Shown one piece after another: positions 1 to 9,261 of a DNA stretch of 64,000 bases. The notes beneath the pieces were generated by a model. That model had not been told where the DNA came from and did not search any database. It was given only the letters and a program-made list of their open reading frames with translations. Position numbers and translations under genes: made by a program. The DNA comes from Pseudomonas sp. S35. GTDB lineage: Bacteria > Pseudomonadota > Gammaproteobacteria > Pseudomonadales > Pseudomonadaceae. The DNA lies in the NCBI RefSeq assembly GCF_009866765.1, contig NZ_CP019431.1, forward strand, positions 4,712,001-4,776,000. The letters are read 5' to 3'. Positions within the stretch are counted from its first letter, which is position 1. Each line of letters starts with the position of its first letter.

Positions 1-558
1 GAGATCATCGACGGCTCCAAAGTGGCTGCCGGCGACGCCCTGCTCGCCCTGCCGTCCTCTGGCCCGCACTCCAACGGCTACTCGCTGATCCGCAAGATCA
101 TCGAAGTGTCCGGCGCCGACATCGAGAACATCCAACTCGACGGCAAGCCGCTGACCGACCTGCTGATGGCCCCGACCCGTATCTACGTCAAGCCACTGCT
201 CAAGCTGATCAAGGACACCGGCGCGGTCAAAGCCATGGCCCACATCACGGGTGGCGGCCTGCTGGACAACATCCCACGCGTGCTGCCAAAAGGCGCCCAG
301 GCGATTGTCGACGTGGCCAGCTGGCAGCGTCCTGCAGTCTTCGACTGGCTGCAAGAGAAAGGCAACGTCAACGAAACTGAAATGCACCGCGTGCTGAACT
401 GCGGCGTGGGCATGGTCATTTGCGTGGCGCAAGAGCACGTTGAAACCGCACTGAACGTCCTGCGCGAAGCTGGCGAGCAGCCTTGGGTCATCGGCCAGAT
501 CGCCACCGCTGCCGAAGGCGCGGCCCAGGTTGAACTGAAGAACCTCAAGGCTCATTAA
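1..558 (+). CDS. purM: Phosphoribosylformylglycinamidine cyclo-ligase (AIR synthetase), C-terminal part
   Basis: The frame is open from base 1, so the N-terminal half lies before the window and about 185 residues are visible. PurM closes FGAM to AIR with ATP in cytosolic purine synthesis. The visible part carries family features: the [14 protein letters not shown] segment, [17 protein letters not shown], and the C-terminal GVGMVICVA strand of the AIRS C-domain. The stop codon TAA shares its last base with the ATG of purN (TAATG), so the two genes are translationally coupled, as is usual for purMN. Nothing odd apart from the edge truncation. Confidence 0.97.
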   Translation, partial: EIIDGSKVAAGDALLALPSSGPHSNGYSLIRKIIEVSGADIENIQLDGKPLTDLLMAPTRIYVKPLLKLIKDTGAVKAMAHITGGGLLDNIPRVLPKGAQAIVDVASWQRPAVFDWLQEKGNVNETEMHRVLNCGVGMVICVAQEHVETALNVLREAGEQPWVIGQIATAAEGAAQVELKNLKAH

Positions 559-1208
559 TGTCCCAGACCTGTGATGTCGTGGTGCTGCTCTCCGGCACCG
601 GCAGTAACTTGCAGGCCTTGATCGACAGCACGCGCACCGGCGACAGCCCGGTGCGCATCGCTGCGGTGATCTCCAACCGCAGCGACGCCTACGGCCTGCA
701 ACGCGCCACCGATGCGGGCATCGACACCCGCTCGCTGGATCACAAGGCTTTCGAAGGCCGCGAGGCCTTCGACAGCGCCTTGATCGAACTGATCGATGCT
801 TTCAATCCCAAACTCGTGGTACTGGCCGGTTTCATGCGCATCCTCAGCGCTGATTTCGTACGGCACTATGAAGGGCGCCTACTCAATATCCATCCGTCCC
901 TGCTGCCCAAATACAAGGGCATGCACACCCATCAACGCGCCCTCGACGCCGGTGACAGCGAGCACGGCTGCAGCGTGCACTTCGTCACCGAGGAACTCGA
1001 TGGCGGGCCTCTGGTCGTACAGGCAGTGGTTCCGGTAGAGTCGCACGACTCGGCGCAGACGCTTGCGCAACGGGTTCATACCCAGGAACACAGGATTTAC
1101 CCGCTGGCTGTGCGCTGGTTTGCCGAGGGGCGGTTGATTCTTGGTGATCAGGGTGCATTATTGGACGGTCAGTTACTCGCGGCCAGCGGCCACTTGATTC
1201 GAACCTAG
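558..1208 (+). CDS. purN: Phosphoribosylglycinamide formyltransferase 1
   Basis: 216 residues, the usual length for PurN. The enzyme transfers a formyl group from 10-formyl-THF to GAR in the cytosol. Visible motifs are the N-terminal phosphate loop LLSGTGSNLQAL, the catalytic stretch NIHPSLLPKYKGMHTH with the conserved histidine, and HFVTEELDGGPLVVQ with the catalytic aspartate. The start overlaps the purM stop by one base, giving a purM-purN operon. The DUF3108 gene begins 8 bases after the stop and is probably cotranscribed. Confidence 0.97.
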   Translation: MSQTCDVVVLLSGTGSNLQALIDSTRTGDSPVRIAAVISNRSDAYGLQRATDAGIDTRSLDHKAFEGREAFDSALIELIDAFNPKLVVLAGFMRILSADFVRHYEGRLLNIHPSLLPKYKGMHTHQRALDAGDSEHGCSVHFVTEELDGGPLVVQAVVPVESHDSAQTLAQRVHTQEHRIYPLAVRWFAEGRLILGDQGALLDGQLLAASGHLIRT

Positions 1209-1216
1209 GAGATTTT

Positions 1217-1930
1217 ATGCGTCGCGCCTTGCTCTTCGCTTTTGCTCTGTTTGCCTTGCCTACCGTGCAAGCGGCAGACCTTCACCCTTTCTCCGCCAGC
1301 TATACCGCCGACTGGAAACAGTTGCCCATGAGTGGCTCGGCCGAACGCAGCCTGGTCAAGAATGGCGACGGCACCTGGACCTTGAATTTCAAGGCCTCGA
1401 TGATGATCGCCAGCCTGACCGAAACCAGCGTGATCCTGTTTGACAAGGACACCCTGCAGCCCAAGAGCTACACCTTCGAGCGTGGTGGCCTGGGCAAGGC
1501 CAAGAAGATCAACCTGGACTTCGACCAGACGGCCAAGAAAGTCACCGGTTTTGAAAACAAAGACCCGGTCAACGTGGCCCTGCAAAGCAGCATGCTCGAC
1601 AAGTCGACCTACCAGCTTGCCTTGCAACGCGATGTGGCGGCAGGCAAGAAGAGCATGAGCTACAACGTGGTTGAAGGCACCGACGTCGACACCTACGACT
1701 TCCGCGTGATCGGCCCGGAAAAGGTCCAGACCAAGGTAGGCTCCATCGACGCGATCAAGGTCGAGCGCGTGCGCGACCCGACGCAGAGCAAGCGCATCAC
1801 CCAGATGTGGTTTGCCAAGGACCAGGGCGGCATCCTGGTTGCCCTGCGCCAGGTTGAGACCGACGGCAAGGAATACAACATCATGCTGCAAGACGGTACC
1901 GTTGACGGCAAGGCTGTCAAAGGCAACTGA
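1217..1930 (+). CDS. DUF3108 domain-containing periplasmic protein
   Basis: 237 residues beginning with a clear Sec signal peptide (MRRALLFAFALFALP then an Ala-rich cleavage region near residue 20). The mature part matches the DUF3108 pattern: beta-rich, with FSASYTADWKQLPMSGSAERSL near the start and KVQTKVGSIDAIKVERVRD near residue 180. The family has no established function; its location downstream of purMN is a common Pseudomonas arrangement. RBS AGGAG lies 7 bases before the ATG. A rho-independent terminator follows. Confidence 0.9.
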   Translation: MRRALLFAFALFALPTVQAADLHPFSASYTADWKQLPMSGSAERSLVKNGDGTWTLNFKASMMIASLTETSVILFDKDTLQPKSYTFERGGLGKAKKINLDFDQTAKKVTGFENKDPVNVALQSSMLDKSTYQLALQRDVAAGKKSMSYNVVEGTDVDTYDFRVIGPEKVQTKVGSIDAIKVERVRDPTQSKRITQMWFAKDQGGILVALRQVETDGKEYNIMLQDGTVDGKAVKGN

Positions 1931-1951
1931 GTGCACGGATGAGCTGAACAA

Positions 1952-1979
1952 GAGCCTCGCTGAATGCGGGGCTTTTTTT
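1952..1979 (+). terminator. Rho-independent terminator after the purMN-DUF3108 operon
   Basis: Inverted repeat AGCCTCGC / GCGGGGCT around the loop TGAAT, followed by seven T residues. It sits 21 bases after the DUF3108 stop. Confidence 0.9.
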
Positions 1980-2076
1980 CGCCTGCAGGTTTTGCCTTGA
2001 AGCTTCTTGCCCCCGATAGCATTCGAAGAGCCACTACATTTCTTCAAAGCCTGAGACCAAGATGAAACTTCTGTCA

Positions 2077-2096
2077 TAAACCGCTAAAGCGGTTTA
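2077..2096. repeat. Perfect 8-bp inverted repeat upstream of a small gene
   Basis: TAAACCGC-TAAA-GCGGTTTA is a perfect palindrome about 75 bases before the start of the 62-aa gene. It has no T tract, so it may be an operator or a 5' UTR hairpin rather than a terminator. Role inferred only. Confidence 0.45.
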
Positions 2097-2171
2097 CTTA
2101 GGAAGCTAACAAACCGTATAAAAAGACCTGCGACGACTTGCCGCATACCCACCAGAAATTGGAGCAAGCAG

Positions 2172-2360
2172 ATGACTGTAAAAGTAACTGAACGCGACGA
2201 TGCACATATGTCCCACGAAGCGCTGGGCCATGGGATTCACATCTGGGATGTACACCAACAAGACCTGCTGGTCGGCATGTTTCACAACGAGAGCGACGCT
2301 CACAATTATAAGAACGAGCTTGAGTCGCTTGAGATGAAACGCCAGGCACAAAGCTCCTGA
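2172..2360 (+). CDS. Small conserved hypothetical protein (62 aa)
   Basis: I do not recognise a named family. The protein is acidic and His-rich (HMSHEALGHGIHIWDVHQQ), with no signal peptide or membrane segment, and ends in an amphipathic stretch HNYKNELESLEMKRQ. A good ribosome site (TTGGAG, 8 bases before ATG) and a strong terminator right after it support a genuine monocistronic gene. Codon use matches the neighbouring Pseudomonas genes. Confidence 0.75.
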   Translation: MTVKVTERDDAHMSHEALGHGIHIWDVHQQDLLVGMFHNESDAHNYKNELESLEMKRQAQSS

Positions 2361-2414
2361 ATATTCGCAGGACTCAGGCACAAGGCCCACGCAGCCCGAT
2401 ACCTGAAAACACAA

Positions 2415-2440
2415 ACCCCGCCTTTTGAGCGGGGTTTGTT
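2415..2440. terminator. Rho-independent terminator
   Basis: AAACCCCGC-CTTTTGA-GCGGGGTTT hairpin followed by TGTTGTTTT on the plus strand and preceded by an A-rich stretch. It separates the 62-aa gene from the convergent DUF2058 gene and may work in both directions. Confidence 0.85.
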
Positions 2441-2466
2441 GTTTTGAGCGTGGCAGCTTTAACGCT

Positions 2467-3012
2467 TTACCACATCAGGTCATCCGGGATCTGGTAGGCC
2501 GCGTACGGATCGTCCTCATCCGGCACCTGGCTTTCGGTGAGGATATTGAGCTGCACGATGCGCTCCGGGGCACGCTCCTGGATCTTCAGCGCCGCTTCGC
2601 GCGGGATCACTTCGTAGCCGCCGCCGTGGTGCACGATGGCAAGGGAGCCGTTGCTCAGCTTGTTGCGCATCAGCGTGTTGACCGACAGGCGCTTGACCTT
2701 CTTGTCATCCACGAAGTTGTAGTAGTCCTCGGTGGTCAACTTGGGCAGGCGCGAGGTTTCGATCAGTTGCTTGACCTGCGCCGTGCGGGCCTTGGCCTCG
2801 GCTTTTTCCTGCTGCTGGCGGTTCAGCTCCTGGTCGCGCTTGACCTTTTCGGCCTGCGCCTCGACAGCCAGGCGGGCTTGGGTGTCATCGACCTCGGCCT
2901 GGCCCTTGTGGACCAGACGCTGCTGCTTCTGTTTCTCTTTGCCGACCTGCTTGGCCTGCTTTTGGTTGACCAGACCTGCTTTAAGCAACTGGTCGCGAAG
3001 GGAAAGGCTCAT
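2467..3012 (-). CDS. DUF2058 domain-containing protein (YaiL-like)
   Basis: 181 residues, highly charged. Residues 15-100 form a long Lys/Gln/Glu-rich helix (KQAKQVGKEKQKQQRLVH then LNRQQQEKAEAKARTAQVKQL) typical of DUF2058/YaiL proteins, proposed nucleoprotein or polynucleotide-associated factors. The C-terminal half is more globular (LAIVHHGGGYEVIPREAA). Start is ATG 25 bases downstream of mazG, so it is the last gene of a relA-mazG-DUF2058 run. Cytosolic; function unproven in the family. Confidence 0.88.
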   Translation of the reverse strand: MSLSLRDQLLKAGLVNQKQAKQVGKEKQKQQRLVHKGQAEVDDTQARLAVEAQAEKVKRDQELNRQQQEKAEAKARTAQVKQLIETSRLPKLTTEDYYNFVDDKKVKRLSVNTLMRNKLSNGSLAIVHHGGGYEVIPREAALKIQERAPERIVQLNILTESQVPDEDDPYAAYQIPDDLMW

Positions 3013-3037
3013 GGTGCTTACTCACTTAGGCAACTGC

Positions 3038-3874
3038 TCAACCGCAGCTGGACACATTCTTTTCCTGACGTTTGGCTTCGCCCCACAGGGCGTCCAACTC
3101 TTCGAGGGTGCAATCTTCTATGGGACGATGGGTATCGCGCAATGCCTGTTCGATAAATCGGAAACGTCGCTCGAACTTGGCATTGGCGCCACGCAGCGCC
3201 GTTTCTGGGTCGACCTTGAGATGACGGGCCAGGTTGACCGCCGCGAACAGCAGGTCACCGACCTCATCAGCAATGGCCACCGCGTCGTTATCGGCCATCG
3301 CTTCGAGCACTTCATCCAGCTCTTCGCGTACGTTATCCACCACCGGCAAGGCCGACGGCCAGTCGAAACCGACCTGGCTGGCGCGCTTTTGCAACTTGGC
3401 CGCACGGGATAACGACGGCAGCGCGGTGGGCACGTCATCGAGCAGGGACAGTTGCTCCGGCGCGGCAGATTTTTGCGCACGCTCCTCTGCCTTGATCTGC
3501 TCCCAGCGCTCCTTGACCTGCTCTTCGCTCAACTGTGGGACATCCAGCGGCGCATACAGGTCGCCAGTAGGAAACACGTGAGGATGGCGACGGATCAGCT
3601 TGCGCGTGATGCTGTCGATGACCCCGGCAAATTCGAAGCGCCCTTCTTCCCGCGCCAGTTGGCTGTAATACACCACCTGGAACAACAGGTCGCCCAGTTC
3701 ACCTTGCAGATGATCGAAGTCGCCGCGCTCGATGGCGTCGGCCACTTCATAGGCTTCTTCGAGGGTGTGCGGGACGATGGTCGCGTAGGTTTGCTTGATG
3801 TCCCACGGGCACCCGTATTGCGGGTCCCGCAGGCGGTTCATCAAATGCAGCAGGTCTTCCAGCGAATACATCAT
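3038..3874 (-). CDS. mazG: Nucleoside triphosphate pyrophosphohydrolase
   Basis: 278 residues, full length for MazG, with two tandem MazG domains. The first has PQYGCPWDIKQTYATIVPHTLEEAYE and GDFDHLQGELGDLLFQVVYYSQLA; the second has the acidic cluster REELDEVLEA and ADEVGDLLFAAVNLARHL, both with the E-ExxE/ExxD metal-binding pattern. It hydrolyses (d)NTPs to NMP and PPi and is linked to ppGpp and nutritional stress. The ATG overlaps the relA stop (ATGA), so translation is coupled to relA. Confidence 0.96.
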   Translation of the reverse strand: MMYSLEDLLHLMNRLRDPQYGCPWDIKQTYATIVPHTLEEAYEVADAIERGDFDHLQGELGDLLFQVVYYSQLAREEGRFEFAGVIDSITRKLIRRHPHVFPTGDLYAPLDVPQLSEEQVKERWEQIKAEERAQKSAAPEQLSLLDDVPTALPSLSRAAKLQKRASQVGFDWPSALPVVDNVREELDEVLEAMADNDAVAIADEVGDLLFAAVNLARHLKVDPETALRGANAKFERRFRFIEQALRDTHRPIEDCTLEELDALWGEAKRQEKNVSSCG

Positions 3875-6114
3875 GGTGTGCGGTTACGCCGTGTCTCGAT
3901 GATGTTCGGCAACTGGGAAATCCGCCCCAGCAACCGGCCCAATGCGTCCAACCCCGGGATCTCGATGGTCAGGGACATCAACGCGGTGTTGTCCTCTTTG
4001 TTCGAGCGGGTGTTGACCGCCAGTACGTTGATCCGCTCATTGAGCAGCACTTGCGACACGTCCCGCAGCAAACCGGAACGGTCGTAGGCACGGATGATGA
4101 TGTCCACCGGGTAGGTGAGCACCGGCACCGGGCCCCAGCTGACCTGGATAATCCGCTCAGGCTCGCGCCCGCCCAACTGCAGCACCGAGGCGCAGTCCTG
4201 GCGGTGAATGCTCACGCCACGGCCCTGGGTGATGTAACCAACGATGGCATCCCCCGGCAACGGCTGGCAGCAACCGGCGATTTGCGTGAGCAGGTTGCCC
4301 ACGCCCTGGATCTGGATATCACCGCGCTTGCCAGGCTTGTAGCCGGTGGCTTTGCGCGGGATCAGTTCCAGCTGTTCGTTACCGCGTTCGGGCTCCACCA
4401 ACTGCTGGGCCAGGTTGACCAATTGCGCCAGGCGCAGGTCACCGGCACCGAGGGCGGCGAACATGTCTTCGGCGATCTTCATGTTGGCCTTTTCGGCCAG
4501 CTTGTCGAAGTCCACCTGAGGCAGGCCCAGGCGGCCCAGCTCGCGTTCGAGCAGGGTCTTGCCGGCGGCGACGTTCTGGTCGCGTGCCTGCAATTTGAAC
4601 CAGTGGACGATCTTCGCCCGCGCCCGCGAGGTGGTGATGTAGCCCAGGTTCGGGTTCAGCCAGTCGCGGCTCGGCGTGCCGTGCTTGCTGGTGATGATCT
4701 CGACCTGCTCACCGGTCTGCAGGCTGTAGTTGAGCGGCACGATGCGCCCGTTGATCTTGGCGCCCCGGCAGTTGTGGCCGATCTCGGTGTGCACGCGGTA
4801 GGCAAAGTCCAGCGGCGTGGAGCCTTTGGGCAGGTCGATGGCGTGGCCGTCGGGAGTGAAGATGTAGACCCGGTCCGGCTCGATATCCACGCGCAGTTGT
4901 TCGGCCAGGCCGCCGATGTCGCCGAGTTCTTCGTGCCATTCCAGCACCTGGCGCAGCCAAGAGATTTTCTCTTCGTACTGGTTGGACCCGGCCTTGACGT
5001 CGGTGCCCTTGTAGCGCCAGTGCGCACACACGCCCAGCTCCGCCTCTTCGTGCATGGCGTGGGTGCGGATCTGCACTTCAAGCACCTTGCCCTCGGGGCC
5101 GATCACCGCTGTGTGCAGCGAGCGGTAGCCGTTTTCCTTGGGGTTGGCGATGTAGTCGTCGAACTCCTTGGGAATGTGCCGCCACAGGGTGTGGACGATG
5201 CCCAGCGCGGTGTAGCAGTCGCGCATTTCCGGCACCAGCACGCGCACCGCACGCACGTCGTAGATCTGGCTGAAGGCCAGGCCCTTGCGCTGCATTTTGC
5301 GCCAGATGGAATAGATGTGCTTGGCGCGGCCGCTGATATCGGCATCGACGCCGGTGGCCTGCAATTCGGCGCGCAACTGGCCCATCACGTCGCTGATAAA
5401 GCGCTCACGATCGAGCCGCCGCTCATGCAGCAGCGTGGCAATCTGTTTGTATTGATCGGGCTCCAGGTAGCGGAAGGACAAGTCCTCCAGCTCCCACTTG
5501 ATATGGCCGATGCCCAGGCGGTGGGCCAGCGGCGCGTAGATGTCGAAGACTTCGCGGGCGACGCGGTTGCGCTTCTCGTCGTCGGCCGTCTTCACCGCAC
5601 GGATCGCGCAGGTGCGTTCGGCCAGCTTGATCAGGGCGACGCGTACGTCGTCGACCATTGCGACCAGCATCTTGCGCAGGTTCTCGACCTGGCCCTGGGT
5701 ACCCAGCACCATCGACTGGCGCGGGCTGAGGCTGGCACTGATGGCGGCCATGCGCAGCACGCCGTCGATCAGCTTGGCCACCACCGCGCCGAAACGCTGG
5801 CTGACCGTCGGCAACGGGATATGCCCTTCACGCACGCCGCGATAGAGCACGGCGGCGATCAGCGAATCCTGGTCAAGCTTGAGATCGGCGAGGATCTCGG
5901 CGATTTCCAAACCGGTGCGAAAGCTGGAAGTGCCCTCGGCCCACAGGTTCTTGGCCGCATTGTCTTGCTGCTCAGACTCACGAGCGAACTCGCAGGCTGC
6001 TTTCAAGGCTTCACGGTCCAGTGCCGGGTCGACACTGATGGCATGATCCAGCCATGCCTCCAGGTTGATACTGCCGTCAGTGTTGATCGGCTGGTGTGCT
6101 CTCACCTGTACCAT
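3871..6114 (-). CDS. relA: GTP pyrophosphokinase, (p)ppGpp synthetase I
   Basis: 747 residues from the ATG at 6114, chosen because GGAAGGT precedes it; upstream in-frame residues lack an RBS. The N-terminal hydrolase region has lost the HD pair (YRGVREGHIPLP where SpoT has HDVIED), as in monofunctional RelA. The synthetase domain has the acidic EFDDYI motif of RelA-type enzymes, and NGYRSLHTAV. A TGS domain (DRVYIFTPDGHAIDLPKG) and a C-terminal ACT domain (RAYDRSGLLRDVSQVL) follow. It senses uncharged tRNA on stalled ribosomes and makes (p)ppGpp. Confidence 0.97.
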   Translation of the reverse strand: MVQVRAHQPINTDGSINLEAWLDHAISVDPALDREALKAACEFARESEQQDNAAKNLWAEGTSSFRTGLEIAEILADLKLDQDSLIAAVLYRGVREGHIPLPTVSQRFGAVVAKLIDGVLRMAAISASLSPRQSMVLGTQGQVENLRKMLVAMVDDVRVALIKLAERTCAIRAVKTADDEKRNRVAREVFDIYAPLAHRLGIGHIKWELEDLSFRYLEPDQYKQIATLLHERRLDRERFISDVMGQLRAELQATGVDADISGRAKHIYSIWRKMQRKGLAFSQIYDVRAVRVLVPEMRDCYTALGIVHTLWRHIPKEFDDYIANPKENGYRSLHTAVIGPEGKVLEVQIRTHAMHEEAELGVCAHWRYKGTDVKAGSNQYEEKISWLRQVLEWHEELGDIGGLAEQLRVDIEPDRVYIFTPDGHAIDLPKGSTPLDFAYRVHTEIGHNCRGAKINGRIVPLNYSLQTGEQVEIITSKHGTPSRDWLNPNLGYITTSRARAKIVHWFKLQARDQNVAAGKTLLERELGRLGLPQVDFDKLAEKANMKIAEDMFAALGAGDLRLAQLVNLAQQLVEPERGNEQLELIPRKATGYKPGKRGDIQIQGVGNLLTQIAGCCQPLPGDAIVGYITQGRGVSIHRQDCASVLQLGGREPERIIQVSWGPVPVLTYPVDIIIRAYDRSGLLRDVSQVLLNERINVLAVNTRSNKEDNTALMSLTIEIPGLDALGRLLGRISQLPNIIETRRNRTP

Positions 6115-6237
6115 CTTGCTTACCTTCCCTACGACGCACCTTCGATGCGCCAAAATCATCGCCGACCTTTTTACTGCGATCTCCGTGGCAGTTCACAGGC
6201 CTTGGAGAATGCAGGCCAGTCGGATTAAACGGGCATC

Positions 6238-7590
6238 CTAGCCCGCTTCAAATAACGCCATGGCCTCGACATGCGCTGTTTGCGGAAACATGTCGAGGAT
6301 CCCGGCACGTTTTAGCCGGTAGCCTTGCTTGACCAACTCAACCGTGTCCCGCGCCAGCGTGGCTGGGTTGCAGGACACATACACCAGGCGCTTGGCCCCC
6401 AGGGTGGCGAGCTTGCGCACAACCTCTTGGGCACCATCGCGGGGTGGATCCAAGAGTACCGCAGAAAAGCCCTGTTTGGCCCAATCTGCGTCAGTCAAAG
6501 GCTGGGACAAATCGGCCTGAAAAAACTGCACATTGTGCAAATTGTTGCTGATGGCGTTCTGTGCGGCGCGGTCCACCATGGTCTGCACACCTTCCACCGC
6601 CACCACTTCGTGCACCTGCTTAGCCAGCGGCAGGGCGAAGTTGCCCAGGCCGCAAAACAGGTCCAGCACCCGCTCATCGGGCTGGGGCGCCAGCCAGTCG
6701 AGGGCCTGGGCAACCATCGCCTCGTTGACGCCGGCGTTGACCTGAACAAAGTCCCCAGGGCGGTACGCCAGCTCCAGGCCCCATGCGTCCAATCGAAACC
6801 CTAGTGACTGATCAGGCTCAACCGGTTCCGGCTGACCTTCGCCATGCAGCCACAACTGGGCTTCATGGAAGCTGCAGAATTCTTTCAGGATCAGCAGGTC
6901 CGCGTCCGACAGCGGCACCATATGTCGCAGCAACACGGCGACGGACGAGCCACTGAACAACTCCACATGCCCCAGCGCCTGGGGTTTGCTCAGGCGGCGC
7001 AGCATGTTTGGCAGGCGCTGCATGATCGGTTGCAAGGCCTGTACCAGCACCGGGCAATCGTCGATGGCGACGATGTCCTGGCTGGCCACGGCGCGCAAAC
7101 CCACTTCGAGTTTTTTCGCCTTGGCATCCCAACGCACGGCCACGCGGGCACGGCGCCGGTAACCGAACTCCGGGCCGCTTAACGGCGCAGCCCACTCTTG
7201 CGGTTCGACACCGGCCACACGTGACAGTTGCTCGGCGAGCATGCGCTGTTTCAGGGCGAGTTGTTCGTTGTGGGGCAAGTGCTGCACGCTGCAACCGCCG
7301 CAGCGGCCAACGTGGGCGCACGGCGCCGGGCGGCGCAGTTCGCTGGCCTTGAACACCCGCTCGGTGCGGGCCTCGACCACTTTGCCATGGGCGCCCAACA
7401 CCCGCGCTTCGACTTCTTCGCCGGCCAACGCGCCGTTGACGAACCAGGTGCGCCCTTCAAAGAACACGATGCCACGGCCATCGTTGGCCAGGCGCTCGAT
7501 GGTCAGGCGTTGCTTCTTGCCCACGGGAATCTGTGGGGCCCGGCTGCCGCCCGTCGGTTGGAAGCGCAGGCCTCTCTCGTGCTTGGCCAT
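6238..7590 (-). CDS. rlmD: 23S rRNA (uracil-1939-C5)-methyltransferase
   Basis: 450 residues. An N-terminal TRAM-type RNA-binding domain ([19 protein letters not shown]) is followed by the [4Fe-4S] cysteine set [10 protein letters not shown], then the SAM-binding methyltransferase fold ([14 protein letters not shown]), the [10 protein letters not shown] motif and the catalytic [11 protein letters not shown]. It methylates U1939 of 23S rRNA. Its ATG overlaps the cysM TGA by one base, so cysM and rlmD are coupled. An old name is rumA. Confidence 0.96.
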   Translation of the reverse strand: MAKHERGLRFQPTGGSRAPQIPVGKKQRLTIERLANDGRGIVFFEGRTWFVNGALAGEEVEARVLGAHGKVVEARTERVFKASELRRPAPCAHVGRCGGCSVQHLPHNEQLALKQRMLAEQLSRVAGVEPQEWAAPLSGPEFGYRRRARVAVRWDAKAKKLEVGLRAVASQDIVAIDDCPVLVQALQPIMQRLPNMLRRLSKPQALGHVELFSGSSVAVLLRHMVPLSDADLLILKEFCSFHEAQLWLHGEGQPEPVEPDQSLGFRLDAWGLELAYRPGDFVQVNAGVNEAMVAQALDWLAPQPDERVLDLFCGLGNFALPLAKQVHEVVAVEGVQTMVDRAAQNAISNNLHNVQFFQADLSQPLTDADWAKQGFSAVLLDPPRDGAQEVVRKLATLGAKRLVYVSCNPATLARDTVELVKQGYRLKRAGILDMFPQTAHVEAMALFEAG

Positions 7591-8492
7591 CAGTTGGGTT
7601 CGTCGAAAATGCCGGTCGACAGGTAACGGTCGCCTCGGTCACAGATGATCGCGACGATCACCGCGTTTTCCACTTCCTTGGACAAACGCAACATCCCGGC
7701 CACGGCGCCGCCGGAGGACACGCCGCAGAAGATGCCTTCTTCACGGGCCAATCGGCGGGTGGTGTCTTCGGCTTCACGTTGGGCCATGTCGATGATGCGA
7801 TCCACGCGCGTGGCGTTGTAGATCTTCGGCAGATACTCTTCGGGCCAACGGCGAATGCCAGGGATAGCCGCGCCTTCCATCGGTTGCAGGCCGACGATCT
7901 GGATCGCCGGGTTCTGCTCCTTGAGGTAGCGCGAGTTGCCCATGATGGTGCCAGTGGTGCCCATGGAACTGACGAAATGGGTAATGGTGCCTTGGGTCTG
8001 GCGCCAGATCTCCGGGCCGGTGGAGGTGTAGTGCGCCTCGGGGTTGTCCCCGTTGGCGAACTGGTCCAGCACCTGGCCACGTCCTTCGGCGGCCATGCGC
8101 TCGGCGAGGTCGCGGGCACCTTCCATGCCTTCTTCCTGGGTCACCAGCACCAACTCGGCGCCATAGGCGGTCATCGCCGCCTTGCGCTCGGCGCTGCCGT
8201 TGTCGGGCATGATCAGCACCATCTTGTAACCCTTGATCGCGGCGGCCATGGCCAGGGCGATCCCGGTGTTACCCGAGGTGGCTTCGATCAGGGTGTCGCC
8301 AGGCTTGATCTGCCCACGCAACTCGGCGCGGGTGATCATCGACAACGCCGGGCGATCCTTGACGGAGCCAGCCGGGTTGTTCCCTTCGAGCTTGAGCAAC
8401 AGGGTATTGCTGGTTTCACCCGCCATGCGCTGCAAGCGGACCAGGGGCGTGTTGCCGACGCAATCGGCGATTGTAGGGTACTGCAAGGTCAT
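7590..8492 (-). CDS. cysM: Cysteine synthase B (O-acetylserine sulfhydrylase B)
   Basis: 300 residues, a PLP enzyme of the cysteine synthase family. PLP lysine in [13 protein letters not shown] near residue 45, phosphate loop [10 protein letters not shown] near 72, and SSGGAVAG near 258. The N-terminal [18 protein letters not shown] is typical of CysM. It makes cysteine from O-acetylserine with sulfide or thiosulfate. It leads a two-gene unit with rlmD. Confidence 0.95.
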   Translation of the reverse strand: MTLQYPTIADCVGNTPLVRLQRMAGETSNTLLLKLEGNNPAGSVKDRPALSMITRAELRGQIKPGDTLIEATSGNTGIALAMAAAIKGYKMVLIMPDNGSAERKAAMTAYGAELVLVTQEEGMEGARDLAERMAAEGRGQVLDQFANGDNPEAHYTSTGPEIWRQTQGTITHFVSSMGTTGTIMGNSRYLKEQNPAIQIVGLQPMEGAAIPGIRRWPEEYLPKIYNATRVDRIIDMAQREAEDTTRRLAREEGIFCGVSSGGAVAGMLRLSKEVENAVIVAIICDRGDRYLSTGIFDEPN

Positions 8493-8606
8493 GGCGTATT
8501 CGCAATCCAGACTGCGGGGCGCACATCATACCGGGAAAGGCCGGCGGGCCATATCACGCAAAGTGCGGTGCTTATGGCTTAAAGGAATAAGGCGACTGTG
8601 AGGGCC

Positions 8607-8630
8607 CCATCGGGGGCTTGCCTCCGATGG
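8607..8630. repeat. Single REP-like hairpin
   Basis: CCATCGGGGG-CTTG-CCTCCGATGG forms a near-perfect hairpin between cysM and the DTW-domain gene. It resembles the Pseudomonas REP class with GGGGGCTTGCCCCCGATG-like arms. It lies just beyond the end of the DTW gene and may also help termination. Confidence 0.6.
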
Positions 8631-8649
8631 CCGCACTTCGGTGAACCTG

Positions 8650-9255
8650 CTAGCCAGGCCGACCGTCGCCATGATTTTTATGGAAGACCTCATCCCCCAT
8701 CGCCGCAATCTGCCCTTCGATCAGCGCTTCAAAAGGTTTGAGCAACGGCTCGAATGACGATGGCGCTTCCAATACCTGCAACGCCTGCACAATGGCTTCA
8801 ATGGTCGACAAGGCCCCCGGCCCCGGCGCCTTGCGCAGCCGATAGCGCGAAACACCGCCATCGGCCAACGTTACCCGTGGCAACGCTGCCAGCAACGGAT
8901 TGAGGTGCAGCAACTTGCGCGCCTTGCGCCAGGTGCCATCGGGCACCACCAATAACAGTGGCCGATCCTCGGGCGCATAGGCTTGCAGCGGCTGCGCGTC
9001 GTCAGCCGGAAACAGCAGCCGGGTCTGATAACCGGGCGGGTTCAATAGTGTCGACAGGTCATCCAACACCTCCCCCACCACCAACTGCGCATTGTTCAAG
9101 CCCAACGCCGCCAACCGAGCAGTGTTGAGCGCATGGTTGACCTCGCTCGGGTGCTGCAACAGCAACACGCGGGTGCGGCTGTCGAGGCTGGGGATCAGCG
9201 GGCACAGGCAATGGGTGATCGGCCTGAGGCATCGGGAACATTGGGGTCTGGACAT
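8650..9255 (-). CDS. DTW-domain tRNA-uridine aminocarboxypropyltransferase
   Basis: 201 residues. An N-terminal cysteine cluster (CSRCLRPITHCLCPLIP) and the signature PDGTWRKARKL near residue 120 identify the DTW/TapT (YfiP) family, which installs acp3U in tRNA using SAM. No signal peptide. It is encoded just upstream of gbuR on the same strand, with no operon logic evident (gap 6 bases from the gbuR stop side). Family is clear; the exact tRNA target is inferred from E. coli TapT. Confidence 0.85.
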   Translation of the reverse strand: MSRPQCSRCLRPITHCLCPLIPSLDSRTRVLLLQHPSEVNHALNTARLAALGLNNAQLVVGEVLDDLSTLLNPPGYQTRLLFPADDAQPLQAYAPEDRPLLLVVPDGTWRKARKLLHLNPLLAALPRVTLADGGVSRYRLRKAPGPGALSTIEAIVQALQVLEAPSSFEPLLKPFEALIEGQIAAMGDEVFHKNHGDGRPG

Positions 9256-9261
9256 GGTTTA

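Noticed and set aside
4051..6228. Long plus-strand open frame of about 725 codons opposite relA
   Set aside because: It is a mirror frame of relA caused by GC-rich codon use; its translation is His/Asp/Ala-rich with no motif, while relA carries all family motifs.
7533..8582. Long plus-strand frame opposite cysM
   Set aside because: Antisense of cysM; the translation is a Gly/His/Ala-rich mirror with no domain.
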